Shown here piece after piece: positions 17,677 to 25,770 of a DNA stretch of 64,000 nt; position 1 is the first letter of the stretch; each line of letters starts with the position of its first letter. This DNA comes from Pelagicoccus albus (GTDB lineage: Bacteria > Verrucomicrobiota > Verrucomicrobiia > Opitutales > Opitutaceae), in assembly GCF_014230145.1 (NCBI RefSeq), contig NZ_JACHVC010000012.1:749001-813000 (forward strand), given 5' to 3'. Below the pieces are notes generated by a model, which was not told the origin of the DNA, searched no databases, and saw only the letters and a program-made list of their open reading frames with translations. A program made the position numbers and the translations under genes.

Positions 17677-20600
17677 CTAATTTCTCGAAGCGATCTCCAG
17701 AGAAATCTCTGTTAGAGCATTCTTGATATCTACCAGCTTGATAGGCTTGGCAAGGAAGCCGTCCATTCCTGCGTCTTTCGACATTTCGAGCGAATCGCCT
17801 CGGACGTTTGCGGTTAGGGCGTAGACAAAACAACGGCGGGGAGTGGAACGATCAGCTTCGATATCACGGATGATACGGGTAGCCTCAAAACCATCCATTT
17901 CCGGCATCTGGCAATCCATGAAGATCAAGTCATAATCATGGCGCTTAACCGCTTCCACGGCCTCGACCCCGTTTGCCACTAGGTCCGCGTGATAGCCAAA
18001 TTTCTTCAGCATCATGCGAGCGACCTTTTGATTAACCGAATTATCGTCCGCCACTAGTATCCGCAGAGGCAACGAAGCCGCAAACCCTGAGTCAGAAACG
18101 ATATCTTTGGATACGCTGAGACGCGATTCTGACAATCGCTTCCGGTCAAAAGACTGCAAAGCCTCTAACAAAGACCCGACTCGACACGGTTTAAAGATGC
18201 TCTGCGCTCCACGGTTCTTGCTAGGCGAGGAGCCGTGATCCAAAAGATTCACCACCATTTTGGCCTTACTAGTCAACGTATCCAGCAACTCGACACAGTG
18301 TGTCTCCGCCACCGTTGGGTCGGCTCCATCAAGCACCAAGAAATCGAATTCCTTACCCCGATTCTCGCCACTTGTAAGTCTGTCAATCGAAGGCACAATG
18401 TGAGGCCGCAAGCCCCAAGCGCTCAGCAAGTTGCTGAGGTAATCCCTCAACACTGCATTGGGCTCTACGAGGAGAGCCGTCATTCCGTCGAGCTCAGCTT
18501 GCTTGGAAAAGACCGAGTCTGCAGGTGCAGAAGCCAAGTCGTCGAAGGCTATGTCAAAGTGGAAGACAGACCCCTTGCCCAAAGAGCTTTCTACCCACAT
18601 TTCTCCGCCCATCAAGTTAGCGAGCTGCTTGCTAATCGAGAGCCCGAGTCCCGAACCACCGTATTTGCGGGTAGTCGATGAGTCGACCTGAGAAAAGACT
18701 TCGAAAAGGCGATTAATACGATCGGCAGGTATTCCAATACCGGTGTCTCTTACCGAAAAGTGAATCTTCCCGTTGAGTGGAGCGTGCACGCAAACTTCAA
18801 CCTCGCCGACTTCAGTGAACTTGACCGCATTGCCGATTAGATTGACGAGAATCTGACGGAGTCGGGTGATGTCTCCCACCACTTCACTCGGTGTATTCAG
18901 ATCTACACGACAAAGCAAATCAATCCCCTTCTCAGCAGCCTTAGAAGCAAGCAAGTCCGCCGCTTCCTCTACGCAGTCCCGTACACTAAAAGTCGCTTTC
19001 TCGATATCCAGCTTTCCGCTCTCGATCTTGGAGTAATCCAGAATGTCGTTGATGAGCGTGAGAAGCGTGTCGCCGCTTATGCGGATTGTATTCAGATAAT
19101 CACGTTGATGTTCATCCAGCTCCGTCTCAAGCAGCAGACTAGCCATCCCGATCACGCCGTTCATTGGCGTGCGAATCTCATGGCTCATCATGGCGAGGAA
19201 AGCGCTTTTCGCCCGAGTCGCTTTATCGGCCTCCAAGGCAGCCTTTTTCGATTCCTTCACCGCATTCGCCAATTGCACGGCCAGCGTCTCCGCCTCATCC
19301 TTTTGCTCGATAAGACTGTGCTTCGCAATGTGCTCTTCCGTCACATCAGAAGCGATACCCAAGTACCGTTGCACTTCCCCATGGTCGTTAAGAAAAGCTC
19401 TCGCCACACTGCGAATATATGCCCGCGAACCATCCGGTTTACGAATACAGGCCACAACCTCTAAGTTCTTACCCTTGGCAAGGGACTGGTCGATCAAACG
19501 CAAAACACGGTTGGAATCCTCGGGATCCATACAGGCCATCCACGAGCGGTAACTTGGGTCGAAGTTACGACAAGACACCCCATAAAGCTCATAAGTGTGC
19601 TCGTCCCAAACGAGCTCGTCTCGCTTCACATCCCAATCCCAAATCCCGACATTGGCGCTCTCCATCGCAAGGGCGAACCGACGGGAAACCTCTTCCAGTT
19701 CCATCGTTGCTTTTCTCTGCTCCGTGATATCGGTCTGGATTCCGTAGAAGAGTTTCTCTTTCTCTCCCGATTCGGGAAGCGGTCTGAGCTCGAGTGTGGC
19801 CCAATAGCCAACTCCATCTTTTCGTTCGCCATAAAATTCAAGGGAAACGCTGGAACTCGCAGATAGCGCCTGAGCAATCCGAGCAATGTAAAGCGGGTCG
19901 TTCAGGTCAGGTCGAATATGGAAAAAAGGCTCGCTCTCTTGAATATGCTCCAAGCTAAACCCGATCATTTTCTCAAAACCGGCATTAGCCCACTGAATTT
20001 GGCCATCGGAATTACAGAGAAAAATCCCCTCTTTCGCATTGAAGGCGATCGCGGTAAAGCGACCCATTTCCTGCATCAACTGGTCTTCTTGAGCCCTAGT
20101 CTGAACCAAGGTCGAGGCCAAGGTTCTAAGATTGCTGAGAACCCCCTGCTTCTTTTCCGCACGCTCTATGCCTAGACGTTCACGAATCGTCTCTATCTCG
20201 CCGGCCAAAGCCTCTGCCAGACGTCGTTGGAAAATATAAAACAGGACACCCAAAATCCCCCATGCGATAATCAAAACCAATGCGGTAGCGACAGCCGCTC
20301 GAGCAAGCCTCTTGCTCGCGTCAAACCGACCCAGAAGCCAACCGCTGGCAGACTCTGTTCCCAACTTGTTCGGGCGAGACCAGTAGACCCAACCGTGGGC
20401 GTAGGCTCCTCCCTCCTTTTGACTTTCGAAAACCAAATCCAAAGTCTCCTGCGCGCTCAGAGAACCCACACTTGCTTCCTTATCGGACGCCAAAGTTCCA
20501 TCTGTCAGCACGCGATAAAGCTCCAAGCCTTGGTTCACGTTCGCGGTGGGGTCTGCCATACGCAGCTCCAAACGCTCCACCTCAGACTCGATGATGATAT

Positions 20601-20700
20601 GCTTAACAACGAATTGGTAACCTCCAAATCCGATCAAAAGTACGACGGCGAGAGAGTGGATCAGCCACCGGATTTGGTTTTTTAGAAACTTATCGGTCAT
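17677..20700 (-). CDS. Membrane hybrid histidine kinase (PAS-PAS-HisKA-HATPase-REC-REC)
   Basis: A 1007-residue sensor. A first membrane helix (about 11-33) and a second (about 133-157) flank a ~100-residue periplasmic region. Two PAS domains follow (around 215-330 and 340-455), then HisKA with H507 in MMSHEIRTPMNG. The ATPase has NLIGNAVKFTE, RDTGIGIP and YGGSGLGLSISK. A first receiver (VEPNAVLRDYL) lacks the usual double acidic pair though FLVLDGAD keeps an Asp; the second receiver is canonical (VADDNSVNQ, D929 in MDCQMPEMDG, LAKPIK). The architecture suggests a multi-step relay through a separate Hpt protein. A 7-bp hairpin (20712-20732) lies just upstream of its ATG. Confidence 0.93.
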   Translation of the reverse strand: MTDKFLKNQIRWLIHSLAVVLLIGFGGYQFVVKHIIIESEVERLELRMADPTANVNQGLELYRVLTDGTLASDKEASVGSLSAQETLDLVFESQKEGGAYAHGWVYWSRPNKLGTESASGWLLGRFDASKRLARAAVATALVLIIAWGILGVLFYIFQRRLAEALAGEIETIRERLGIERAEKKQGVLSNLRTLASTLVQTRAQEDQLMQEMGRFTAIAFNAKEGIFLCNSDGQIQWANAGFEKMIGFSLEHIQESEPFFHIRPDLNDPLYIARIAQALSASSSVSLEFYGERKDGVGYWATLELRPLPESGEKEKLFYGIQTDITEQRKATMELEEVSRRFALAMESANVGIWDWDVKRDELVWDEHTYELYGVSCRNFDPSYRSWMACMDPEDSNRVLRLIDQSLAKGKNLEVVACIRKPDGSRAYIRSVARAFLNDHGEVQRYLGIASDVTEEHIAKHSLIEQKDEAETLAVQLANAVKESKKAALEADKATRAKSAFLAMMSHEIRTPMNGVIGMASLLLETELDEHQRDYLNTIRISGDTLLTLINDILDYSKIESGKLDIEKATFSVRDCVEEAADLLASKAAEKGIDLLCRVDLNTPSEVVGDITRLRQILVNLIGNAVKFTEVGEVEVCVHAPLNGKIHFSVRDTGIGIPADRINRLFEVFSQVDSSTTRKYGGSGLGLSISKQLANLMGGEMWVESSLGKGSVFHFDIAFDDLASAPADSVFSKQAELDGMTALLVEPNAVLRDYLSNLLSAWGLRPHIVPSIDRLTSGENRGKEFDFLVLDGADPTVAETHCVELLDTLTSKAKMVVNLLDHGSSPSKNRGAQSIFKPCRVGSLLEALQSFDRKRLSESRLSVSKDIVSDSGFAASLPLRILVADDNSVNQKVARMMLKKFGYHADLVANGVEAVEAVKRHDYDLIFMDCQMPEMDGFEATRIIRDIEADRSTPRRCFVYALTANVRGDSLEMSKDAGMDGFLAKPIKLVDIKNALTEISLEIASRN

Positions 20701-20989
20701 GACAATAAAGTGTAGGCCCTAGAGAGGCCTACGCATTTACCTTAGGCCGGGTCGCTCTACTATCGGCAGTTCGTCGTTATAATTGAAAAAACCCGGAAAA
20801 TAACCTCGGGCGCGTGCTATTTTACTCGCCATTCGTTTCTTCGGTGGAATTCTCCGCCATTCCACGCGAAGCGCACCCAGGCGACTCTGAAAGAAACTGT
20901 CAAATTCGCGTGAACCTGGAACCACAGCTCGCAAGAATCACACAAAGCACCGATATATATACCTACAGTAGATAAACCTCTTTCATCCC
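20701..20989. other. Intergenic region with leader hairpin of the membrane kinase
   Basis: GTAGGCC (20712-20718) pairs perfectly with GGCCTAC (20726-20732) around a 7-base loop, 11 bases before the minus-strand ATG at 20700. The rest, between divergent genes, shows no confident promoter. A 65-codon minus-strand frame (20737-20934) starts with TTG and has no recognisable content, so it is not called. Confidence 0.45.
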
Positions 20990-21694
20990 GTGAAACCGCT
21001 CAACGAAACCAAAATGCCATCATTCCATCCCTTACTCGGAGTACGGGAGCTGGTTGCGTTTGACCTCGAGACGACGGGACTCCGCTACAAGCAGGAGGAG
21101 ATCACCCAGATAGCTGGCGTGAGATTGGGAGGAGCCAATATGACTGTGGCGGACAGCTTTAGCACTTACGTCAATCCGGGGAAATCAATACCCCTCGAGA
21201 TCCAACAGCTGACCCGCGTGAGGGACGAGCACGTCAAAAACGCCCCCAAGCCCCTGAAGGCTCTCCAGAACTTTTCGCAGTGGGTTGGAGACGCCACTTT
21301 GTTTGGACACGACGTGTACCGCTTCGATTTCAATTTCATCCGCAAATACTCGCGCCGCGAGGATGTGGAGACCCGAACCATCCGCTTCATCGACACCATG
21401 GACATCTTTGAAGTCATGTGGCCCGACTTTTCTCGCCTGAGAAACACTCTCGACGACATCGCGGAGCGCCTATCGGCCGGACTTTCTTCCATGCGCCGCC
21501 ACGACGCCAAGAGCGACGCTATCCTTCTAGCTCACGTCTACCAGCGCATCCAGGACCATCCAGATCTGGAAAAGCTCTGCAGCCGTGTGCCTGTTCACGA
21601 GGAAGAGATCCCGGCAGTCGCAGTGCTCGCTCCCAAGAAGTCATTCCGAGTGCAAGAGCCGAAGCGTTTCGATTACTCGGCCTACTCCTTCTAG
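20990..21694 (+). CDS. DnaQ-like 3'-5' exonuclease
   Basis: A 234-residue DEDD exonuclease of the DNA polymerase III epsilon type. Exo I is VAFDLETTGL, Exo II is the GHDVYRFDFNFI segment, and Exo III is RRHDAKSDAILLAHVY, giving the DEDDh set (His in RRHDA). The C-terminal ~40 residues have no recognisable domain and lack a BRCT or UvrC part. The start is GTG at 20990; an ATG at 21014 is possible. It may be a proofreading subunit or a stand-alone repair exonuclease. A uracil-DNA-glycosylase-like gene follows 70 bases downstream on the same strand, so both may serve DNA repair. Confidence 0.88.
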   Translation: MKPLNETKMPSFHPLLGVRELVAFDLETTGLRYKQEEITQIAGVRLGGANMTVADSFSTYVNPGKSIPLEIQQLTRVRDEHVKNAPKPLKALQNFSQWVGDATLFGHDVYRFDFNFIRKYSRREDVETRTIRFIDTMDIFEVMWPDFSRLRNTLDDIAERLSAGLSSMRRHDAKSDAILLAHVYQRIQDHPDLEKLCSRVPVHEEEIPAVAVLAPKKSFRVQEPKRFDYSAYSF

Positions 21695-21764
21695 GATTGT
21701 TCAAACCACTTCGGACGAATCAACGATCCGAACAGAATTGACCCGCATTTCCTAGGTGGCTCCA

Positions 21765-22499
21765 ATGCGAGCCATGTCCCTCGCTACCGATCTACTCGAA
21801 GCTGCCAAAGAGCTGCATACCGCGGTCGACTCACTTAAATTCAGTTCGCCCGTAGCCTACGTTTACAATCCGCTGGGCTACGCTTGGAAACCGCAGGAGA
21901 CTTACCTCCGAAAGTTCGGCTCAACGCGGAAGCGGGTGATCTTTATGGGCATGAATCCCGGACCTTGGGGCATGGCCCAAACCGGAATACCCTTCGGGGA
22001 AGTTGCCGCAGTGAAAGACTGGATGAAAATAGAAGAGCCAGTAGACATTCCCTTCCCCGAGCACCCCAAACGGCCCGTCCTTGGTTTTGCCTGCGAAAAG
22101 TCTGAGGTATCGGGCCGAAGGCTTTGGGGACTTTTCTCCGAAAGATATCCCAAGGCCAAAGACTTCTTCGCCGACCATTTTGCCCTGAATTACTGTCCCT
22201 TGGTTTTCATGGAAGAGAGCTCGCGAAACCGGACTCCAGACAAGCTGCCCGTCGCGGAAAGCGCACCGCTGTTTGAAGCCTGCAATCGGCACCTACGGCG
22301 CTGCATCGAGATCCTTCAGCCCGAGTGGATCGTGGGAGTCGGAGGCTTTGCCCAAAAGCAAGCCAAGGAAGCCCTGCAAGGCATCGATATCAAACATGGA
22401 AAAGTGCTGCACCCTTCCCCTGCCAGTCCCGCAGCGAATCGTGGCTGGGCAGAAGCCGCTTCCAAACAGCTGAAAGAACAAGGAATCTGGCCCGCTTAG
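21765..22499 (+). CDS. SMUG1-like uracil-DNA glycosylase
   Basis: A 244-residue base-excision glycosylase of the uracil-DNA glycosylase superfamily. The block FMGMNPGPWGMAQTGIPFGE matches the water-activating motif of the SMUG1 family, with Asn of MNPGP as the catalytic residue. The C-terminal HPSPASPAANRGW is the minor-groove loop. NYCPLVFMEESSRNRTPDKL in the middle is also SMUG1-like. AGGTGG five bases before the ATG at 21765 decides the start. It would remove uracil or hydroxymethyluracil from DNA. Confidence 0.9.
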   Translation: MRAMSLATDLLEAAKELHTAVDSLKFSSPVAYVYNPLGYAWKPQETYLRKFGSTRKRVIFMGMNPGPWGMAQTGIPFGEVAAVKDWMKIEEPVDIPFPEHPKRPVLGFACEKSEVSGRRLWGLFSERYPKAKDFFADHFALNYCPLVFMEESSRNRTPDKLPVAESAPLFEACNRHLRRCIEILQPEWIVGVGGFAQKQAKEALQGIDIKHGKVLHPSPASPAANRGWAEAASKQLKEQGIWPA

Positions 22500-22516
22500 G
22501 TCACTAAATACAGGCA

Positions 22517-22548
22517 CAAAAAAGCCACTGCTAGCGGAAGCAGTGGCT
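22517..22548 (-). terminator. Strong intrinsic terminator of the 55-residue gene
   Basis: On the minus strand AGCCACTGCT pairs with AGCAGTGGCT (10 bp, 6-base loop; 22523-22548) and is followed by six T. It lies 18 bases past the stop of the small minus-strand gene and has no T-run on the plus strand. Confidence 0.9.
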
Positions 22549-22566
22549 GAAAACGGTCTGGCCTGC

Positions 22567-22734
22567 TTATTTGCTCCAGTCGATTCCGTCGAAGTTCGAG
22601 CGATATGTGTCGCTGAAACAATTGCGAGGAGCGTCGCCCTTGCCATTTCTGCCATCAGACTTGGCGGCTGTCGACGCCTTCGCAGGCTTGGTGTTATTCG
22701 ATGATGTCGATTTGCTCTTTTTTTCCTCTGCCAT
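22567..22734 (-). CDS. Small basic protein of 55 residues
   Basis: I translated this short frame by hand. It starts MAEEKKSKSTSSNNTKPAKA, continues with a Lys/Ser/Ala-rich disordered stretch, and ends with the compact segment GDAPRNCFSDTYRSNFDGID followed by WSK. The disordered N-terminus, a motif-like C-terminus with a single Cys39, and its own strong terminator argue for a real gene. The ending resembles small uncharacterised bacterial proteins I have seen finishing in a PRN...F..NYD.IDWS pattern, but I cannot name a family. It is convergent with the glycosylase gene. Function unknown. Confidence 0.72.
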   Translation of the reverse strand: MAEEKKSKSTSSNNTKPAKASTAAKSDGRNGKGDAPRNCFSDTYRSNFDGIDWSK

Positions 22735-22957
22735 TGAAATGCTAGGTTACGATCCGCGGAAAAAAATATTAGCGACTCCCTCTGTCAAATCCATTCAACG
22801 CCCCGCCAACGTCAAAGCGAAGATTTCAAATTCCTTGAAGAACCTGCCGCACTCACCCTTCTCGAATCCACAAAAGCAATCGGAATAAAAGGGGATACGT
22901 TTCACTCTGGTAGGTGTCGCAATCAACATCTTCAAAAAACCGCCACCCCCAAGCTCC

Positions 22958-23545
22958 ATGAACTGGAAAAGAACTTTTTACGCCGCTATCCTAACCGCCA
23001 GCATCACCCTTTTCGCCATGGCTAAAGAGAAAAACGAAACTCCCATCGAGAATTCCGAAGACCCCGCGGCATGCGCCGTACCGTCCAACGCAGCCACTAC
23101 CGCACAAGACGCTTTCAAGAAAAGCGACTCCGAGTGGCGAGAGCTACTGGACGAAAACCAGTTTCGCGTCATGCGACTGCAGGGAACCGAGCCAAGCTTC
23201 CGGAACGCTTTCTGGGACAATAAGGATAAGGGCCTCTACCTTTGCGCCGCCTGCGAGGCCCCTCTTTTCGCAAGCAAAGAGAAATTCGATTCCGGAACCG
23301 GATGGCCTAGCTTCTGGAAAAGCATCGCCCCTGAAAACGTGGGCGAAACAGTGGACACCAGCTACGGAATGCGACGCGTGGAGGTGCACTGCAACCGCTG
23401 CGGCGGACACCTCGGACACGTTTTCGGCGACGGTCCTCGTCCCACAGGCATGCGCTACTGTATCAACTCCGCCTCTTTGGAGTTCGTGGCCAAAGCGGAT
23501 GTCGAGGAGCGCGGACTCGAAGACTACGCCAAACACGCCAAGTAG
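22958..23545 (+). CDS. msrB: Exported peptide-methionine (R)-S-oxide reductase
   Basis: Reduces methionine-R-sulfoxide in proteins. The first ~22 residues (MNWKRTFYAAILTASITLFA) are a signal peptide, so it should act in the periplasm. The structural zinc cysteines are in YLCAACEAPLF and CNRCGGHLGHVFGDGP, and the catalytic Cys is in GMRYCINSASLEF. The block FDSGTGWPSFWK is also conserved. Length is 195 residues because of the export signal and an acidic linker. It sits alone, with an unknown gene 74 bases downstream. Confidence 0.95.
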   Translation: MNWKRTFYAAILTASITLFAMAKEKNETPIENSEDPAACAVPSNAATTAQDAFKKSDSEWRELLDENQFRVMRLQGTEPSFRNAFWDNKDKGLYLCAACEAPLFASKEKFDSGTGWPSFWKSIAPENVGETVDTSYGMRRVEVHCNRCGGHLGHVFGDGPRPTGMRYCINSASLEFVAKADVEERGLEDYAKHAK

Positions 23546-23619
23546 GCATTGAGCGACACGACAGCCACTACGGCAGCTCGAGACTGGACATCTAGAGTCT
23601 AACGGAGAAGCTGTCCGAC

Positions 23620-24159
23620 ATGTCAGCCTCCCTGCAGCAGCTACTCACTGAACAACCTCCCAACGCTTCGGGAGTCCACGAAGCAGTGGCCCGACACAGC
23701 GAAGCGATCTTCGGGGAATTCAAGGGAATTCTTCCTCTATTGCTCGGCAAACGAGAAAAGGGGCCTTTCATAAACCTGACCCTCCCCAACACGGTCACCG
23801 AGAGCAGTGAAGCGCTTCTGCAGACGATCGCCGATCTAATCTGGGTCTACGATCTGCGGCTCATCTCTTTTGTATCCGCAATCCGGATGCAAGATGACGT
23901 AACCGGCGAAACGTCGATGCAGGCTCTTCTTATCACGGCCGATAAGACTCATGCCTTTTTCCAACTCCCTTGGAAGCTAGAGTTCGACGAGAATAGCGAC
24001 ATTTCAAAATTCGAACGTTCGACTGCATCTTCAGATATTATCCCTCGCGAGATTTGGAGCCAGCTATTCGCCTCCAAGGTAACTCCGGATACCAGAACGA
24101 TCTCTTACGATCGCCTGATCGAACGCTTCGGAGACGCCGAACTTCTGCCACAACCCTAA
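23620..24159 (+). CDS. Unknown protein upstream of aat
   Basis: A 179-residue cytosolic protein that I do not recognise. It has no signal peptide or membrane helix. Its middle (LLITADKTHAFFQLPWKLEF) looks like a mixed alpha/beta fold. It ends 13 bases before the aat start, and codon use is like its neighbours, so it is probably a real gene co-transcribed with aat. No function is assigned. Confidence 0.75.
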   Translation: MSASLQQLLTEQPPNASGVHEAVARHSEAIFGEFKGILPLLLGKREKGPFINLTLPNTVTESSEALLQTIADLIWVYDLRLISFVSAIRMQDDVTGETSMQALLITADKTHAFFQLPWKLEFDENSDISKFERSTASSDIIPREIWSQLFASKVTPDTRTISYDRLIERFGDAELLPQP

Positions 24160-24172
24160 TCCCTCAGACAGG

Positions 24173-24850
24173 GTGCCCATTTTCCAACTACGCGACGAAC
24201 CCATCTTCCCCGACCCCGAATTGGCGGAAAAGGAAGGTATCATCGCCATCGGCGGCGATTTGAGTCCGGAGCGGCTTATCGCTGCATATTCGAATGGGAT
24301 CTTTCCGTGGTTTTCAGAAGGCGACCCCATTCTTTGGTTCTCCCCTACGCCTCGTATGGTCCTCTACCCCGAGAAATTTCGACTGAGCAAAACTTTGTCG
24401 AGGCTGGTTCGCTCGGGAAGGTACGAGCTAAAGATAGATCACGACTTCAACTCCGTGATCGCCGCCTGCGCAAAAGCCGTTCGCCCGGGACAAGACGGGA
24501 CTTGGATAACAGAGGACATGCAATCCGCCTACATCCGACTCCATGACCTCGGATTAGCCCACTCCTTCGAAACCTACCTCGACGGCAATCTAGTGGGTGG
24601 CCTGTATGGCGTTTCCCTGGGAAGCGCCTTCTTCGGCGAATCGATGTTCCACACCGAAAGGGACGCCTCCAAATTCGCGGTAGCGGCCTTGGTGGACTTT
24701 GCAACAGCGAACCACTTCGACTTTATCGATGCCCAGCAGCCAACAAAACATTTGGCGAGTCTTGGGGCAGAGGAAATTCCGCGCAGCCGCTTTCTGAAGG
24801 AATTGGCTAACAGCATGCAATCGGATACGATCCAAGGCCACTGGTCCTGA
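24173..24850 (+). CDS. aat: Leucyl/phenylalanyl-tRNA-protein transferase
   Basis: Transfers Leu or Phe from tRNA to proteins with N-terminal Arg or Lys, marking them for ClpS/ClpAP degradation. The family opening IIAIGGDLSPERLIAAYSNG followed by IFPWF is clear. Other blocks are PILWFSPTPRMVL, TWITEDMQSAY, GGLYGVSLGSAFFGESMF and FIDAQQPTKHLASLGAEEI. At 225 residues it is full length. The start is GTG. It lies between the unknown gene (13-base gap) and the EamA gene (15-base gap), probably as one unit. No clpS or clpA is in the window. Confidence 0.96.
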   Translation: MPIFQLRDEPIFPDPELAEKEGIIAIGGDLSPERLIAAYSNGIFPWFSEGDPILWFSPTPRMVLYPEKFRLSKTLSRLVRSGRYELKIDHDFNSVIAACAKAVRPGQDGTWITEDMQSAYIRLHDLGLAHSFETYLDGNLVGGLYGVSLGSAFFGESMFHTERDASKFAVAALVDFATANHFDFIDAQQPTKHLASLGAEEIPRSRFLKELANSMQSDTIQGHWS

Positions 24851-24865
24851 TTCTAGAATCACCCT

Positions 24866-25735
24866 ATGCTCTATCTAATCGCCGTATCCGTTCTTTGGGC
24901 ATTTTCCTTTGGAATTATTGGCTCAAGCCTCTCGGGTGTAGATTCAAACTTCAGCGCCGCGACACGTCTCGGAATTGCTTGCCTGTGCTTTTTGCCATTT
25001 TTCCGGCCGCTGAAAATCAAGCCCATCGAGATCATAAGCCTCGTGGCAATAGGCTCTTTGCAGCTAGGCGTCATGTATGTCGCCTACATGCGAGCGTTCA
25101 GTTACCTGCCATCGCATCTGGTAGCCTTATTTTCGGTACTAACTCCACTCTACATCGCAATCTCACATGACCTTATCAACCGTCAGTGGCATTGGAGCTT
25201 GATGGGTTGCGCCCTCCTCTCTATCGGCGGCGCAGTAATCATTAAGTTCAGTGAACCTAGCGGCGATTTCTGGTTTGGCTTTGCTCTGATGCAGATCGCC
25301 AATATCGCCTTTGGCCTTGGACAACTGCTGTATCGAAACTGGAAATACAAGCGACCAAACCTTTCTGATCACGAAATTATCGCCGCTCTCTACGTGGGAG
25401 GAACCGTGACTGCCATCGTTGGCTTTTTCCTCTGGGGCGACGCCGAGCGAATCGTTCCTACCAGCAAGCAATGGTATATTTTGCTCTATCTCGGAGCCGT
25501 AGCTTCAGGCTTCGGATTCTTCTGGTGGAATAAAGGGTCGACCAAAACATCCGCCAGCGTTTTGGCCGCCAGCAACAATGCTGTGGTTCCCATCGCCATG
25601 GCCCTTTCACTCTTCGTTTTCGGAGAGGCGAGCGATATAGATAATCAGTCCGTGGCAAAGCTCCTCACCGGGGCCGCTCTCATCTTCGGAGCTATCGCTT
25701 GGGGACGGAAAAGCAGCGCTCGCTCGAAAGCATAG
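24866..25735 (+). CDS. EamA-family (DMT) transporter
   Basis: A 289-residue inner-membrane protein with about ten hydrophobic helices arranged as two EamA repeats. Recognisable family pieces are the opening LIAVSVLWAFSFGIIGSSLS, YLPSHLVALFSVLTPLYIAI at the end of repeat one and SASVLAASNNAVVPIAMAL near the end of repeat two. Such proteins export or import amino acids, nucleotide sugars or other metabolites; the substrate here is unknown. It is the last gene of the aat unit and convergent with the TonB receptor. Confidence 0.88.
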   Translation: MLYLIAVSVLWAFSFGIIGSSLSGVDSNFSAATRLGIACLCFLPFFRPLKIKPIEIISLVAIGSLQLGVMYVAYMRAFSYLPSHLVALFSVLTPLYIAISHDLINRQWHWSLMGCALLSIGGAVIIKFSEPSGDFWFGFALMQIANIAFGLGQLLYRNWKYKRPNLSDHEIIAALYVGGTVTAIVGFFLWGDAERIVPTSKQWYILLYLGAVASGFGFFWWNKGSTKTSASVLAASNNAVVPIAMALSLFVFGEASDIDNQSVAKLLTGAALIFGAIAWGRKSSARSKA

Positions 25736-25770
25736 CGCCGCTTCAGAAACGGGTGCCCGCAAAGAGTCAG

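Noticed and set aside
20737-20934. 65-codon minus-strand frame upstream of the membrane kinase
   Set aside because: TTG start, no ribosome binding site, no motif; may be leader sequence.
22571-22888. 105-codon plus-strand frame over the small 55-residue gene
   Set aside because: The minus-strand gene has the better composition and its own terminator; the plus frame is its shadow and continues into non-coding sequence.
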